Shown here one piece after another: positions 1 through 11,611 of a stretch of 64,000 bases of DNA (position 1 is the first letter of the stretch; the number at the start of each line of letters is the position of its first letter). The notes beneath the pieces were generated by a model. The model saw only the letters and a list, made by a program, of their open reading frames with translations. It had not been told where the DNA came from and searched no databases. Position numbers and translations under genes: made by a program. Source of the DNA: Lathyrus oleraceus (Eukaryota > Streptophyta > Magnoliopsida > Fabales > Fabaceae); contig NC_066585.1 of assembly GCF_024323335.1 (NCBI RefSeq), forward strand, positions 183,290,294 to 183,354,293, given 5' to 3'.

Positions 1-950
1 TATAACAAGGAATGGAAAAGAGAGAGAGAAGGAAAAGGAAAACAATACCTGGGGCTTGAGCTTGTGGAAAGAGTGAGTGGTTGATGAAGCAAAAAGAAAC
101 TTGTCAGCAAAAACTTGAAGGAAAGATCATTAGCTTTGATGAAAAAATAAAGGAAGAAAAAGTCCTTTTATTTGAAATAATTTTGCAATGGTCAAGAATT
201 TGTATCAAGCAAAAGTAATGATGTCAAATTTGGAGTTCCCATAAAACCATCACGATGAGGAAAGAGAAACGTTTGTCGTCATTAAAATCGTTGTCACACA
301 GTAACTCTCTGAATAGGTGATCGGCTCAAGAAAGAAGGAATTCCAAGATTTTACTGTCTGAATACTTCAATCCTATTAGACCTTGTGATCAGAGGCTTAT
401 GTACATCCTGGAATTCCCAAAGGGACGAGCTTTTGTAGAACGAGTATAAAAAAGCAAGTAAGTCGGATAAACGTAACCATATACAAGTCAGAACCTGGTC
501 AGGGCAAACATAACTACAAAGTAAGCATGTCGGAATCGGTCTCATAGTAACTCTGGTAGAGGAGTAAGTCGGATCCGACCTCATGAAAAGTACTAGGAAG
601 CTATGAATAGTCACAAAGGACGGTTATGAAACTTCTCCATGATTGCATGTGAGTTATAAGAATTAAAGGAGGAGGCGTTACTAGTTAGTTATAGAAGGAA
701 ACATACATTACCAGAGTCATTGTAATAAGGGATATGAATAGGCATCCCTTTAAAGGCCATTTATGGGCAAGTGAGTGTAAAGGGGGACTTCCCCGACGAG
801 GAAAAGGGACAAGGAATGCCTCCTAACAAAATAGGACGATTGTGACTTCACCTAGCTAGCTTCAGGGAAGTTTTACCAAATAGTGTTTAGAAAGAACACA
901 TACATATATGTTTTTTAGAATATAGCCAATGATACATCATAAGACTCTTA
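1..950. other. Unassigned intergenic sequence
   Basis: No reading frame with a recognisable domain was found on either strand. An 87-codon minus frame at 351-614 has no family resemblance that I can see. The purine-rich start and mixed composition suggest decayed transposon sequence, but nothing names a family. Confidence 0.3.
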
Positions 951-959
951 TGAAGCACC

Positions 960-1250
960 TTCTCAAAGAATGGACTTTGATCAATGAGATGAAGTATACC
1001 TCAAAGCTTCAAAAGAAGATAACACCGAGGTAACTTCTTTAACTCATAATAAAAAATTTAAGCTTATCATTAAGCTCAATAAGAAGAATGATAAATTAGA
1101 GAAGAACATTATTGATCTTAATAATTATATTGAATTCTTAAAAAATAATAATAAGATTCTTAGTGAAGAAATTGCTAGTATAAGAAGTGAATCCTTAAAA
1201 TTATATAAATTTAATGCATGCTCTAGAAGCTTGTTTCAAACTGTATAAAT
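960..1250 (+). pseudogene. Possible Copia gag coiled-coil fragment
   Basis: The plus strand reads as a lysine/asparagine-rich coiled-coil stretch, including KLNKKNDKLEKNIIDLNNYI and LKNNNKILSEEIASIRSES, resembling the heptad region of plant Copia gag proteins. It opens after an in-frame stop, has no zinc knuckle and runs out near 1245. The orientation is opposite to the Copia scrap at 1563-1795, so they are not one colinear element. A fragment of a cellular coiled-coil protein is an alternative. Confidence 0.3.
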
Positions 1251-1562
1251 CCTTTTTAAGCTTGGAGACATGATCATGAAAGGTCGGGTTGATAAAATTT
1301 GGATGTTGATTAATAAACACTTTCTCCTAGATGTATCCGTTCAAGAACACACTCTTTACATTCATTTGGAAGAGTTTAAAATCCACGATGCAAGAAAACT
1401 CTACAAGCATCCTTATGGTCTCTAATCGAGCTAAAAAAATCATAGTTTTAATTGAAATATATACCCTCTTATTGATTGTATCCTTTCGTAACAAGTATTT
1501 CTTTGTTTCTAAAACTTTTCCAACTTCATAATGCTTGTTGTGAAAGACCCAGTGGTTCCCAA

Positions 1563-1795
1563 TTACTTAATTAGCTGAAGCTTTAGGAACGAGTTCCCAA
1601 ACATTCTTTCTTTCAAATTTATTTAACTCTTCTTGCATAGAATTAGAACAATATTCATCGACGAGGGCCTCATCAACATTTTTTGGCTCAATTTGGGAAA
1701 CAAAGGCTATATGATTACATACTTTGCAAAAGGAGTTTCTATTTGTAAATCCCTTAGAAATTTCTCCAATAACATTCTAAATAGGATGGTCCTTG
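1563..1795 (-). pseudogene. SIRE-type Copia integrase-RT linker fragment
   Basis: Reading the minus strand gives a stretch containing AFVSQIEPKNVDEALVDE followed by SMQEELNKFERKNVWELVPK. This is the signature linker between integrase and reverse transcriptase of SIRE/Maximus-like Copia elements; the same motif recurs in the SIRE copy at 33824-34561. No flanking integrase or RT catalytic motifs remain, so this is a short relic. Confidence 0.6.
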
Positions 1796-2039
1796 GTGGT
1801 CCTCCATTATTTGGGTATACTTTTATTTTATAAGTTGACTTCTTCAACTTAAGTCTCTCCCTTTAAACTCTTATCTTCCTTCCGGCTTGATCCTTACCTT
1901 TATCTTGATCATCATCTTCCGGGGATGTTTTCTCAAGGATGGTTGCATAGTCAACAACATATACCTCTACAAATAAGGGGTTGGATTTTCGTATAAAAAC
2001 ACACCTGGTATGATATAAATTTGCACTGAACTAGGAATT

Positions 2040-3115
2040 TATCACTTTTGGGGAGTGTCTCTGTAAAATTCAAATTTTGGGTGCCGTGACGGTCGTGAGC
2101 TTGCTGACAGGCGTCATCCCGGTGACAGTTCGACCGTCATGTTTCCAGAACCCTGGAGGGCGTCATCCTTTGCTGAAGGACGACTCCCATGACCATTTTC
2201 TGGTGACGACTGTCATGGCAATGATGTCCAAGCTATCACCCCTTTCAGGTCATCATTGTTTCGTCCTTTTGGTGATTTTTATATGCTATATTTGGGATCC
2301 TTTAACCTATTTAGCATGCAGTTTTAATCGAAATAAAGTTAGAGTGCTTAATTCTAAGAATATTAGAAAATTATTTTTGCTATACCATTCCTCGAGGGTA
2401 GCATGCCCAAGATCAGGAAAGATAAATAAAATAGTGCATTGTTCCTGGAGTGTAGCAACCCCAAAATGTAGGAAATATGTGTATGTATATATATAGACCC
2501 GATACGTTGTTCCTTGAGGGTCGCAATCCCAAAATAGGAAATATTTATACCTTGAGGGTGGAATTTCCAAAAGTAGCAAGGTAGTAAACAAGTATAAGAA
2601 GTAAATATGTTCGGATGTTCATTCCTTGAGGGTAGTAGCCCGAAAAGCAGGAAGGCGGATAACCAGAGGACCTTCCCGGAAATAGTCATAAACCCCAACA
2701 ATATGGGATTTATGTGATTAGTAAAGGGATTGTATTTTCTTTTACAATATGTGTTGTATGATATGAAACTAATTAAGGTGAGAAACGTTAGTATAATAAT
2801 TTGGTTAATCCATAATGATTGAGAGGACTCATAAGATAAGAGGACTCCAGTGAGATAGTTTATTCTCACCCATGTTATTATCAATGTCTTTACAGGTGAG
2901 CAACCTAATACCAAATGTAAAGGAAATATGGATTGATATGGAGTTTCTTGGAAGATTACTTTTGATGTTTTTCGTTGTACTAATATGATGACTTTGTATT
3001 ACTATTATACTATTTTGGCATACCTAGTATCTGTATGCGAGACATGTACTTATGCACAATGTATTAACAACCTAGTTATATGATTTTAGACACACATTTA
3101 TTGGGTTGTTATAGT
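2040..3115 (+). repeat. Ty3 LTR (chromovirus-like), 5' boundary uncertain
   Basis: The block ends just before a Met-type primer binding site at 3116, which makes it a 5' LTR in plus orientation. It opens with a GC-rich stretch (about 2075-2235) full of TGACGG/CGTCA words, followed by five degenerate copies of a ~31 bp motif of the type CCTTGAGGGTAGCA...CCCAAAAGTAGG near 2391, 2441, 2511, 2553 and 2622. The left edge was not identified and 2040 is approximate. Lineage (Tekay/Del-like chromovirus) is inferred from primer type and layout. Confidence 0.5.
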
Positions 3116-3127
3116 TGGTATCATAGT
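3116..3127 (+). other. Primer binding site, initiator-Met tRNA type
   Basis: TGGTATCATAGT differs by two bases from the usual plant Met primer site TGGTATCAGAGC, and is followed by AGGTCGATCC, a common continuation. It marks the start of an internal region; only a short degenerate stretch (to about 3350) follows before the repeated segment at 3358. Confidence 0.6.
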
Positions 3128-3357
3128 AGGTCGATCCTCGACCCATCCGTCAAACATCAATAGTTAATCTTTCTTGTGCCTATGTATGTTATCGTTATGA
3201 GAAATTATGTCATATTACCTAGTGTTATGCCTGATTAACTTGGTATCTATGTGTATGATAGACGTTTCCATGGTTGAGAGACCAAGGATAAGAGAAAGGC
3301 TGAGAGAAAATTGTACCTAAAATGTGAACGAGAATCTTAGAGAAGAAGTAGGCGGGA

Positions 3358-3556
3358 CCCAGTGGGAGCAACTAATACATATGCAACAAAAACATCAACT
3401 GCATATGCAATAGTAGCAGTAGGAGTTCATGATGCAAATGATGCTACAAATACAGGGTGCCCAAGCACCTCTCTAGCAAAATGAAGGATGTATGGGTTTG
3501 AGCCAAGGGCTCCCAGGATGATATTTTCTCTACTAAGAGGTAGAGCATAAAAGTCA
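3358..3556. repeat. ~200 bp segment, copy A of a direct duplication
   Basis: This segment, with runs such as CATCAACTGCATATG and CTACTAAGAGGTAGAGC, recurs with modest divergence at 5839-6036. In copy B it is continuous with a minus-strand chromovirus protease fragment, so both are probably pieces of the protease-RT linker of the same element type. Confidence 0.6.
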
Positions 3557-5838
3557 CGTCGAAACACCATAAATCCCAAAACTTATTAATAAAGGATTAC
3601 TCGACAATTTAAGGTGTCACTTCGACAACCCTTCAACAAAACATAAACATTTTTAAAACACACAGCGGAAAAATAAACAACATACAACACATGTCATCAC
3701 ATGTTCACCTTCACCTAGGGTATCATCATAGAGGAATCACATTATCACAATAATAAAACATATCAACTTCAAAATTTGGGTCTTATAAAGACTTAACTTT
3801 TCGTAAATGATTTCCAAAAGGATTCCAATATCCCACTATCAACAACTTTGAAACAACGCAACATAACGGTTATTAAACTTTAAAAAATAGGCACATCAAC
3901 ATAAAACATAATAAACAAAACACCATTTCCCCCTAGTGTTACATAATCAGAGCATAGCGACTAAATAAAAGTGGTAACTAAAGAAAATAACTTCAAGAGC
4001 TATTTCTCACTCACATCAGTAACTCTACTTCTAAGTATCTGCAAAATCTCCATGGTGGACAACATCAAAATAAATGGGGTGAGAATTCACTTTAATAAAT
4101 TAATGGTATAAACTGCAAGGTAGAATTCAAACATCTACTCATACAACAACAATCACACACCCAATTCATCAACATACACAAACAGTCACATGTTCATCAT
4201 TTAAATTATGCAATGAGACTCACAACCCCAACTAGACTCATATGCATGTGGGTACCATATCATCCTTATTTGGTTCACTCAGGATTCAGGTTCACCTAGC
4301 TCGAACTCTTAATCCACCCTGCTCGGATTTGGGACAAGTCACCAATTCACCCTACTCGAATTGCAACTTGCCTCTTTCATCAACAACAACAATATAATGA
4401 ATGCATGTCACAACACGTCAATGCCATAACATAATGTTTAAAGTCAACTTCCAACAATAAAAAAAAAAGAATTTTCCCAATGATAATAGTTTCTCTTCCG
4501 AACTATCATCCCATAACAACATACTTACAATTCAGCGACATAACTCATGCTCATACAATATCATATCACCATCACAACTCACATAAATTATCACAACATC
4601 ATTATCACATATGCACATATCCATTCATTCACTAATTACTTCATATATCATTATTAACATCATGTTTAATCATTAACTCATACCAAATATCATTTAAAAC
4701 AGTAGATAACAGAGTATACAATACCCAAAACACCCATAAATGTCAACAAATCAAAATCTGCCATTTATATCATTAAAAAAAGTATTTACGCATACTGCAG
4801 GCTCATGATGGGTTACTCGTCACAGTAGTGATGCCCGTCACCGACCCCAAAACTCCGAAACTTCATTCAGATGATGACCGACTTGAAACACAAGCCTGGG
4901 CAGCATGACGGGTTACCCGTCACGGTGGTGACGCTCGTTAGCGCCCTTAGAATTGCATAATTCTTTTCTGCTAATAGAATTCACTACAAAACTCCTATTT
5001 TCTCATCATATCCATACAAATTTGATACAAAAATATCACACATGTGTTATAATTCATCAGTACATCCAATTGCATCAATTCAACACTTCTAACTCATAGT
5101 TTTCATAACATTATGTTATTCCCAAAACCATCAAACACACAAAAATGGTGAAAGTATGTTCATTTATCAAAACAGTTTTTTTATCATACATCATGTACAC
5201 TAATTTCATCACCAACATCATCACATACATCAATTCAATCATCTATAATAAAATTTTATTAAAATCCCAAAGCCCTATTGGAGGTTAAGGATTCCTCAAT
5301 TCTATCCTTCGTGCTTATACCCATTATTGAGATAGTTTCCTCCTTACCTGATTATCCTAGTAGTAGTGCAAAAATTCTAACTTTGATTCTCTAAATTCCT
5401 CCAAGTTCCTAGATTTGCTCTTGCACCTTTTCTAGCCTCTTCTATATTCCCAAATTTTGATTTTACCTATGATAGAAAAATTCCCCTAAACCTAAGTTAT
5501 CTCTTAGTTTATATAATTAGGGTAATCTACTTAAAATTATAAACTCACCTCTCACTTACTAACATTCTCACTTCTTCCTCCCCTCTATTTTCCATAATTC
5601 TTAATTCAACCATAAACTCTCTATTTTTCATTTAATTAATTTAATTAAAATAAAATATTATTATTTTAATCACTAAAAAAAATCCTATTACTTCTAATCC
5701 ACTTCTACCCATCTCTAATTATTCATACACCCTTATCTCAAGTTCACACACCTCATCACCCAAATTAATTTAATTATTATATATAATAATTAAATTAAAA
5801 ATAAAATTAAATCAATTAAAATAATAACTCAAAAATTG
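3557..5838 (-). repeat. LTR-like block, probably a degenerate minus-strand solo LTR
   Basis: No coding motif occurs in this 2.3 kb AT-rich stretch. It has a GC-rich island at about 4795-4955 with TGACGGGTTACCCGTCAC-type words, the mirror of the island in the LTR at 2040-3115, and a minus-strand TATA-like stretch near 5510. A perfect 34-base AT palindrome lies at 5765-5798 near its right side. Ends and target duplication were not found, so the call rests on layout and similarity to the neighbouring LTR. Confidence 0.4.
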
Positions 5839-6634
5839 GAATGTTGTTGGCCCAACTGATACAGATGCTGCAACAACATCAACTGCATATGAAACAGTAG
5901 CAATTAGAGTTCATGATACAAATAATGCTACAAATGCAGGGTGCCCAAGCACCTCCCCAGAAAAATGAAGGAAGTATGGGTTTGAGCCAGGGGCTCCCAG
6001 GAAGATATTCGCTCTACTAAGAGGTAGAGCGTAAAAGTCAACCTTGAAAACATTTGTTTGAATCGTCAAAGCCACGCAAGCACATGGTCTTGGCATTGTG
6101 ATCGTTACCCACCATAACTTTAAGAGTTATAGGTGCTACCAGTACCACCATCAATAATCACTATGACAGTGTGATTTGCGATTTTTCCGAGAATGCAAAT
6201 GGTGGCTAATGTCGGGGATCCTGAAAGATCATGGAAACAAATTTGGCCGTTAAGGTTGGAGGTGATATCTGAGGGTAACTCTTTTGGTGGTGGGTCATCG
6301 AAAATGGTGTTGTCAATTATGGATTTCGGTTCGTCGGAAACAAGAAGGAAGGATTTTCCTTTATATTTGTGACTCGTATGAAGTATTCATCGCAGTTGTA
6401 GCAAAGTCCCTTTTCACATCGTGCAGACATTCAATCAAGGGGAGAGTTTGCGAATTGTACGTGGAAAGGGTTTGGTAATAGAGGTGTGGTAGTGGTGTTT
6501 GAGGAGGTGTGGGGATTGGTAATTGATTTATCTTTGAATCCTTTTCCGTGATCATCGACTTTATCCTCTTGTAATTTGGATAATGCCATCGCATGGGAAA
6601 TAGTTGCAGATTGAAGGGCTTGTAAGGATACAAT
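5839..6634 (-). pseudogene. Chromovirus gag zinc-knuckle to protease fragment
   Basis: The minus strand, read from 6634 downward, has a gag tail (QALQSATISHAMALSKLQ), a damaged zinc knuckle (GLCYNCDEYF, matching the usual GLCYNCDEKF..GHKC), then an aspartic protease-like strand with HTVIVIIDGGTGSTYN where intact elements have D-G-G-S/T, and a linker with DFYALPLSRANIFLG. The order fits gag-PR of Reina/CRM-type Ty3 chromoviruses. Several frameshifts and stops break it. The part upstream of gag is cut by the Copia LTR at 6635 and was not recognised beyond 25168. The lower part (5839-6036) is copy B of the duplicated segment. Confidence 0.6.
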
Positions 6635-7160
6635 TGTTAGAAAATTCGGTAAAATTAAATGGATCCAGGACTGAATCGTGATTGAGAATCACTTTCCTTA
6701 AAAGTATTTCAAGCACTCTTTTATTATGTCTTAGAGTTGGAAAATGCAAGAACACTCAGGATAATATCAGCCTTAATTTCGAGTCTGCACAAGACAAGTG
6801 AAGAACCCGAAATGCAAGGAAGGTTTTTCTGGAATTTTGGAAGAGAAATACGTTTTTAGTTCTTATGTTATTTTTCTGAATAGAATCATATATTTATAGG
6901 AGATATGGATGTTGTTTCAAAAGTTTGCAACCTTTGATGAAACAACACCATTTCACCATAAAACACAATGTTTCATGTATGACACTATTTCATGAAAAGA
7001 TATGAAAATTGAATTCAAAATTCAAACAAAACAATAACTAAATTAACTCTTTTGTCACACTATTAAGTCACACTTTCTATGTGGGACTTAAAGCAAAACA
7101 TTAAATGCTATTTAACTCTTTTGTCATTTTGGAACTAATATTGCAAAACAATTTCCAACA
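6635..7160 (-). repeat. Copia-1 3' LTR
   Basis: On the plus strand it starts TGTTAGAAAATTCGG and ends CAATTTCCAACA, giving TG...CA ends on the minus strand. It is 526 bp, equal in length to the partner at 24643-25168 and differing at about three positions by eye. It holds no gene; a 64-codon frame within it is incidental. Confidence 0.9.
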
Positions 7161-7170
7161 ATCCCCCACT
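7161..7170 (-). other. Copia-1 polypurine tract
   Basis: On the minus strand this reads AGTGGGGGAT immediately before the 3' LTR, the expected position and composition of the primer for plus-strand DNA synthesis. Confidence 0.75.
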
Positions 7171-7700
7171 AGTTCTAATAATGACAAAAATCATTCCAGA
7201 TAGTGAAATATAAAAAGTGTTAATACAGTTAGGTATCTTTCGATTTTAAACTTAACCTTAGTGAGGATAACGCAAAGTTTAATCGGAATGTTTGGTAGCA
7301 AAGCTTTTAAACCATTAATCCATGGGATCAGACCGGCGTTACCTTACACACACTCTTTAAAGGTTCTTCCTTTACATATCTCGCTTAGCACTTATTTATG
7401 GCCATATGCTATCCTTTTCATGAATTTTTCATGAGAGAAACTCCAACTCTCACTTTGAGACGGCACCATCTCAAAATTCACATAGGTGAGGTTCATATAG
7501 CATCCTTTCCAATAGATGCTCTTCTTCGTTAATGAACTTCATTAAGAGGTTTTGGAAACCTCAACCCTCAATTCAACACAATCAACCTTATTTCCCAAAT
7601 TCTTGACTTACATCCAATTCAACGACTTGTTGTTACCCATTGAATCTTGAAGTTAATGTTTTGTTAACATAAGATTGGGTTGCTGCCGCTGTCGGAACTT
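7171..7700 (-). other. Copia-1 3' untranslated region
   Basis: This 530 bp stretch lies between the end of the Copia-1 RNase H frame and the polypurine tract. No domain or repeat was recognised in it. Confidence 0.6.
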
Positions 7701-10700
7701 TTATTTAAGGAGTTTCAACCCCATTCCTCTCGAGGTTGTTCGTACTAAGTCTCTGGCCAGTGGCTTAGTAAACGGATCTGCTAAGTTATAGCATGTTCGT
7801 ATGTAGGTGAGTGAAATGATTCCATCCTTAATCAATTTTCTTACGAACGAATGTCTAAGTCCTATATGTCTAGACTTTCCATTATACACTTCGCTGAATG
7901 CTCTTGCTAATGTGGCTTGGCTATCGCAATGTATCATCACTTTTGAGACATTGTCTTTAGCCAATGGAACTTCCAACAGAAGATCCCTCAACCATTCCGC
8001 TTCTTGACCGGCGGAAGCGAGAGCCACGAACTCTGATTCCATGGTCGAAAGTGTAATGCATGTTTGTTTCTTGCTCTTCCAAGAAATTACTCCACTAGCA
8101 AGTGTAAATATCCATCCAGTTGTAGATTTATGGTCTCCAATATTAGATATCCAACTCGCATCAGTGTATCCTTCTAATATGGCAGGGAACCTTCCATAGT
8201 GAAGACCAAGGTCCTTGGTTTTCAATAGATAGCCAAAAATCCTTGTAATTGCCTTCCAATGTTCATTACTTGGATTACTAGTAAATCGACTCATTTACTA
8301 ACTGCAAATGATATGTCGGGTCTGGTACATTGCATTAGGTACATTAGACACCCTATTGCACTTGCATATTCCAATTGAGCCACTGATCTTCCATTATTCT
8401 TTTGAAGTTTGTTGGCATGATCAAATGGAGTGGTTACTTCCTTAAAGTTTAGATGTTTAAACTTATCAAGCATTTTCTCAATATAGTGGGTTTGACTAAG
8501 TTCATAACCCCCACTATTTCGCTTAACCTTGATCCCTAAAATTGTGTCAACAAGTCCAAGATCTTTCATCTTGAAAGTGGATGTTAGAAACTTCTTTGTT
8601 TCTAAGATTCCTTTTAAATCATTACTAATGATCAACATATCATCGACATAGAGACAAAGGAATATTACAGTGGTTTTGCACGTCTTTGTGTATAAACACT
8701 TGTCACAAGAATTAGGAATAAATCCATTTGAGAGTATTACAGAGTCAAATTTTTGATGCCACTGTTTTGGTGCTTGTTTTAGTCCGTATAAGGATTTGAC
8801 AAGTTTACACACCTTTTGTTCATTTCCAGGAAGCAGGTAGCCTTCCGGTTGTTCCATGTAGATTTCCTCATCGAGATCTCCATTTAGGAACGCTGTTTTA
8901 ACATCCATCTGATGGATTATAAGATCATTCAAAGATGCTAAGGCAAACAACAATCTAATAGTAGTTGTTCTTGCTACTGGTGCGTAAGTAATCTATGCCT
9001 TCTTTCTGTCTAAATCCTTTTGCCACTAATTTGGCTTTATAAGTGTTTAGAGTACCATCGCTATGGTATTTCTTCTTAAACACCCACTTGCATCCAATGG
9101 GCCTTGATCCCTTAGGTAAGTCAACAAGTTCCCAAGTGTGGTTTGATACAATTGAATCCATTTCATCTTGGATAGCATCTTTCCAAAAAGTCGAGTCCCT
9201 TGAAGTTATTGCTTCCTTATAAGTTTTTGGATCATCTTCCACTTGAAGAATAATCGGAATGCGTTGAACAAAGTTCTTACAATTTCCCTCAACAAGATAA
9301 AAGGAAATAGATTGAGAATCAATCTCATCTGGTCCTAGATTCTTTGTTTTCCGAATTCTCTTGCTTATCCTAGGCTCGGGTTGTGGTTCAATGATTATAG
9401 GAGTGCCTTCAGTTTGTATTTCTACAATCCGAGAAGAGTTATCTTCATGAGATTCTTTATTAGTGGCCGACTCTGATCCTTTATCCTTTGTGATAAGGTT
9501 TTCAAAGAATTCTACATCCCGGGATTCAACAATTACATTAGATTCTAGATTTAAGAGTCTATATGCTTTACTGTGTTGTGCATATCCTATAAAAGCACAT
9601 CTTATTCCTCGAGGACCCAACTTGGTTCTTTTAGGGTCCATGTTTTTGTAGTATGCCACACACCCCCACACTTTAAAGTAACCGATATTTGGCGCTCTGC
9701 CTTTCCATGACTCATATGGAGATATACCAGTTTTCTTTGACGGAATTCTATTGATTATATGATAGGCGGACAATAATGCCTCACCCCACAAGTTAAGGGG
9801 TAATTTAGAATGCATCAACATGGCATTCATCATCTCTTGATATGTTCGATTCTTTCTTTCTGCCATGCCATTTTGTTGCGGTGTTCGTGGTGCCGAACAT
9901 TCATGTATTATACCGTGCTCTTCACAGAATGCATCAAATTCAATTGAAAAGTATTCGCCGCCCCTATCACTTCTAAGGACCTTTATACTTTTATTTAATT
10001 GATTTTCGACTTCTGCTTTATAAGTCTTAAAGACATTAAATGCATCATCTTTATGCTTTAAGAGATATACATGAGTGTATCTAGAGGAATCGTCTATGAA
10101 TGTAATAAAGTATCTATTCCCTCCACGTGTCAACATGCCATTAAATTCGCACAAATCTGAGTGCACAAGATCAAGTAATTTCGTTTTCCTTTCAACACTT
10201 TTGAAAGGCTTCTTAATCATTTTTGATTCAACACATAATTCACATTTTTTGAAATCCTTTATATTACATGAAATTAGTCCAGATTTAATTAGTCTTTTCA
10301 TAGAACTAATACCACAATGTGCTAATCTATTATGCCATAAAGAAACGGAATCAAGCATGTAAGCGGAATTAGAAATTTTATTAATAATATTATCATTAGT
10401 ACATAGTTTGATCATTCCCTCTGCGGAATATCCTTTTCCAATGAATACACCATTACGGTTCAAAATAAGTTTGCCCGATTCATATACAGATTTAATACCC
10501 GGTTTTCCCAATAAATCCCCACTAACAAGATTCCTATTCATGTCTGGAACATGGAGCACATTTACAAGTGTAACTTTCTTTCCAGAAGTGAAGTTAAGTT
10601 CGACCGAACCGGTTCCAACAACTTTAGAGCGGACTTCATTTCCCATTTGTACCTCTTGTCCATCAATTGCTTCAGAATAGGTTTTGAATGCAGCCTTGTC

Positions 10701-11611
10701 ATAAGTAACATGCACCGTAGCACAAGTGTCATACCACCAACCTTGAACTTTTCCTTTGATTGCCATAATTTCGCTCACTGTAGCAATTATGTCATCATCT
10801 GATCGAATTGCATTGATCTCATTTTTTGCTTTATTTTGTCTGCAATCTCGAGCATAGTGTCCAGGTTTACCGCATACGAAACATCCGTTCTTTGGACCTT
10901 TATGACCGCCAGAGTTCTTGAACTTGTTATGTTCTTTCTTTGGTCCAAGATGACTCTTCATGCCATCATGTCTCTTCTTTCCCTTGTTGGTCACAGCGTT
11001 TGTTTTGAAATGAGTAGGGGGTTCTGATTTCTCCCTCTCCTTCGATTCCTCCTCGATTCGAAGATGTTTCTGAATTTTCTCCAAGGAGAAGTCCTCGGAA
11101 CTGTGCAACAATTTCTTTCGGTAGCCTTTCCATGAAGGTGGTAATTTTGCAATAATTGCACCGACTTGGAAGGTCTCAGGGATGTCTATTTTTACTGCCT
11201 TTATTTTATTGACCAGAACTTGCAATTCATGCACTTGGGGAAGAATGGGCTTAGAATCTAAGAATTTAAAATCGAAATATTTAGATATTAAGAACTTCTT
11301 CGTACCTTCCTCTCCAGCCTTGAACTTGAATTCTAGTGCCTTCCATATTTCTGTTGCCGATGGATTGTCTGTGTAGAGGTCGTAGAGACGATCAGATAAA
11401 GTATTCAGAATGTGTCCACAGCAAAGCAGTTCGTCCTCCTTGCGTTTCTTGCGCTCCTTCTTGAGTTCTTCCGAATCATTTTCTGTTGGTTCAGGTATTG
11501 GTTGTAGTCGGGATCAAGAACATAGTGAACCTTCAGGGCAGTCAATAGGAATGTCATCTTGTCTTGCCATCTTGTGTAATTTGTTCCATCAAATCGATCT
11601 AACTTGACAAG
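7701..11611 (-). pseudogene. Copia-1 gag-pol polyprotein, frameshifted and split
   Basis: Translation gives, in order: gag (FDGTNYTRWQDKMTFLL near 11590-11540), a CCHC knuckle CFVCGKPGHYARDC (about 10890-10845), protease strand WWYDTCATVHV (about 10735), an integrase HHCC region and core with TFIDDSSRYTHVYLL, LRSDRGGEYF and TPQQNGMAERKNRTY, RT with the YVDDMLIIS active site (about 8650) and RNase H with DASW (about 8160), ending at 7701. The frame breaks in gag (about 11500 and again before 11234), at 8955 where about 8 bases are missing before the APVAR motif, and near 8293 by about one base. The product would have been a virus-like particle protein plus protease, integrase and reverse transcriptase. 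The first codons lie across the Ogre insertion at 24567-24619. Confidence 0.9.

Noticed and set aside
2077..2914. 139- and 183-codon frames on opposite strands
   Set aside because: They lie in an LTR, consist of degenerate repeats and show no domain.
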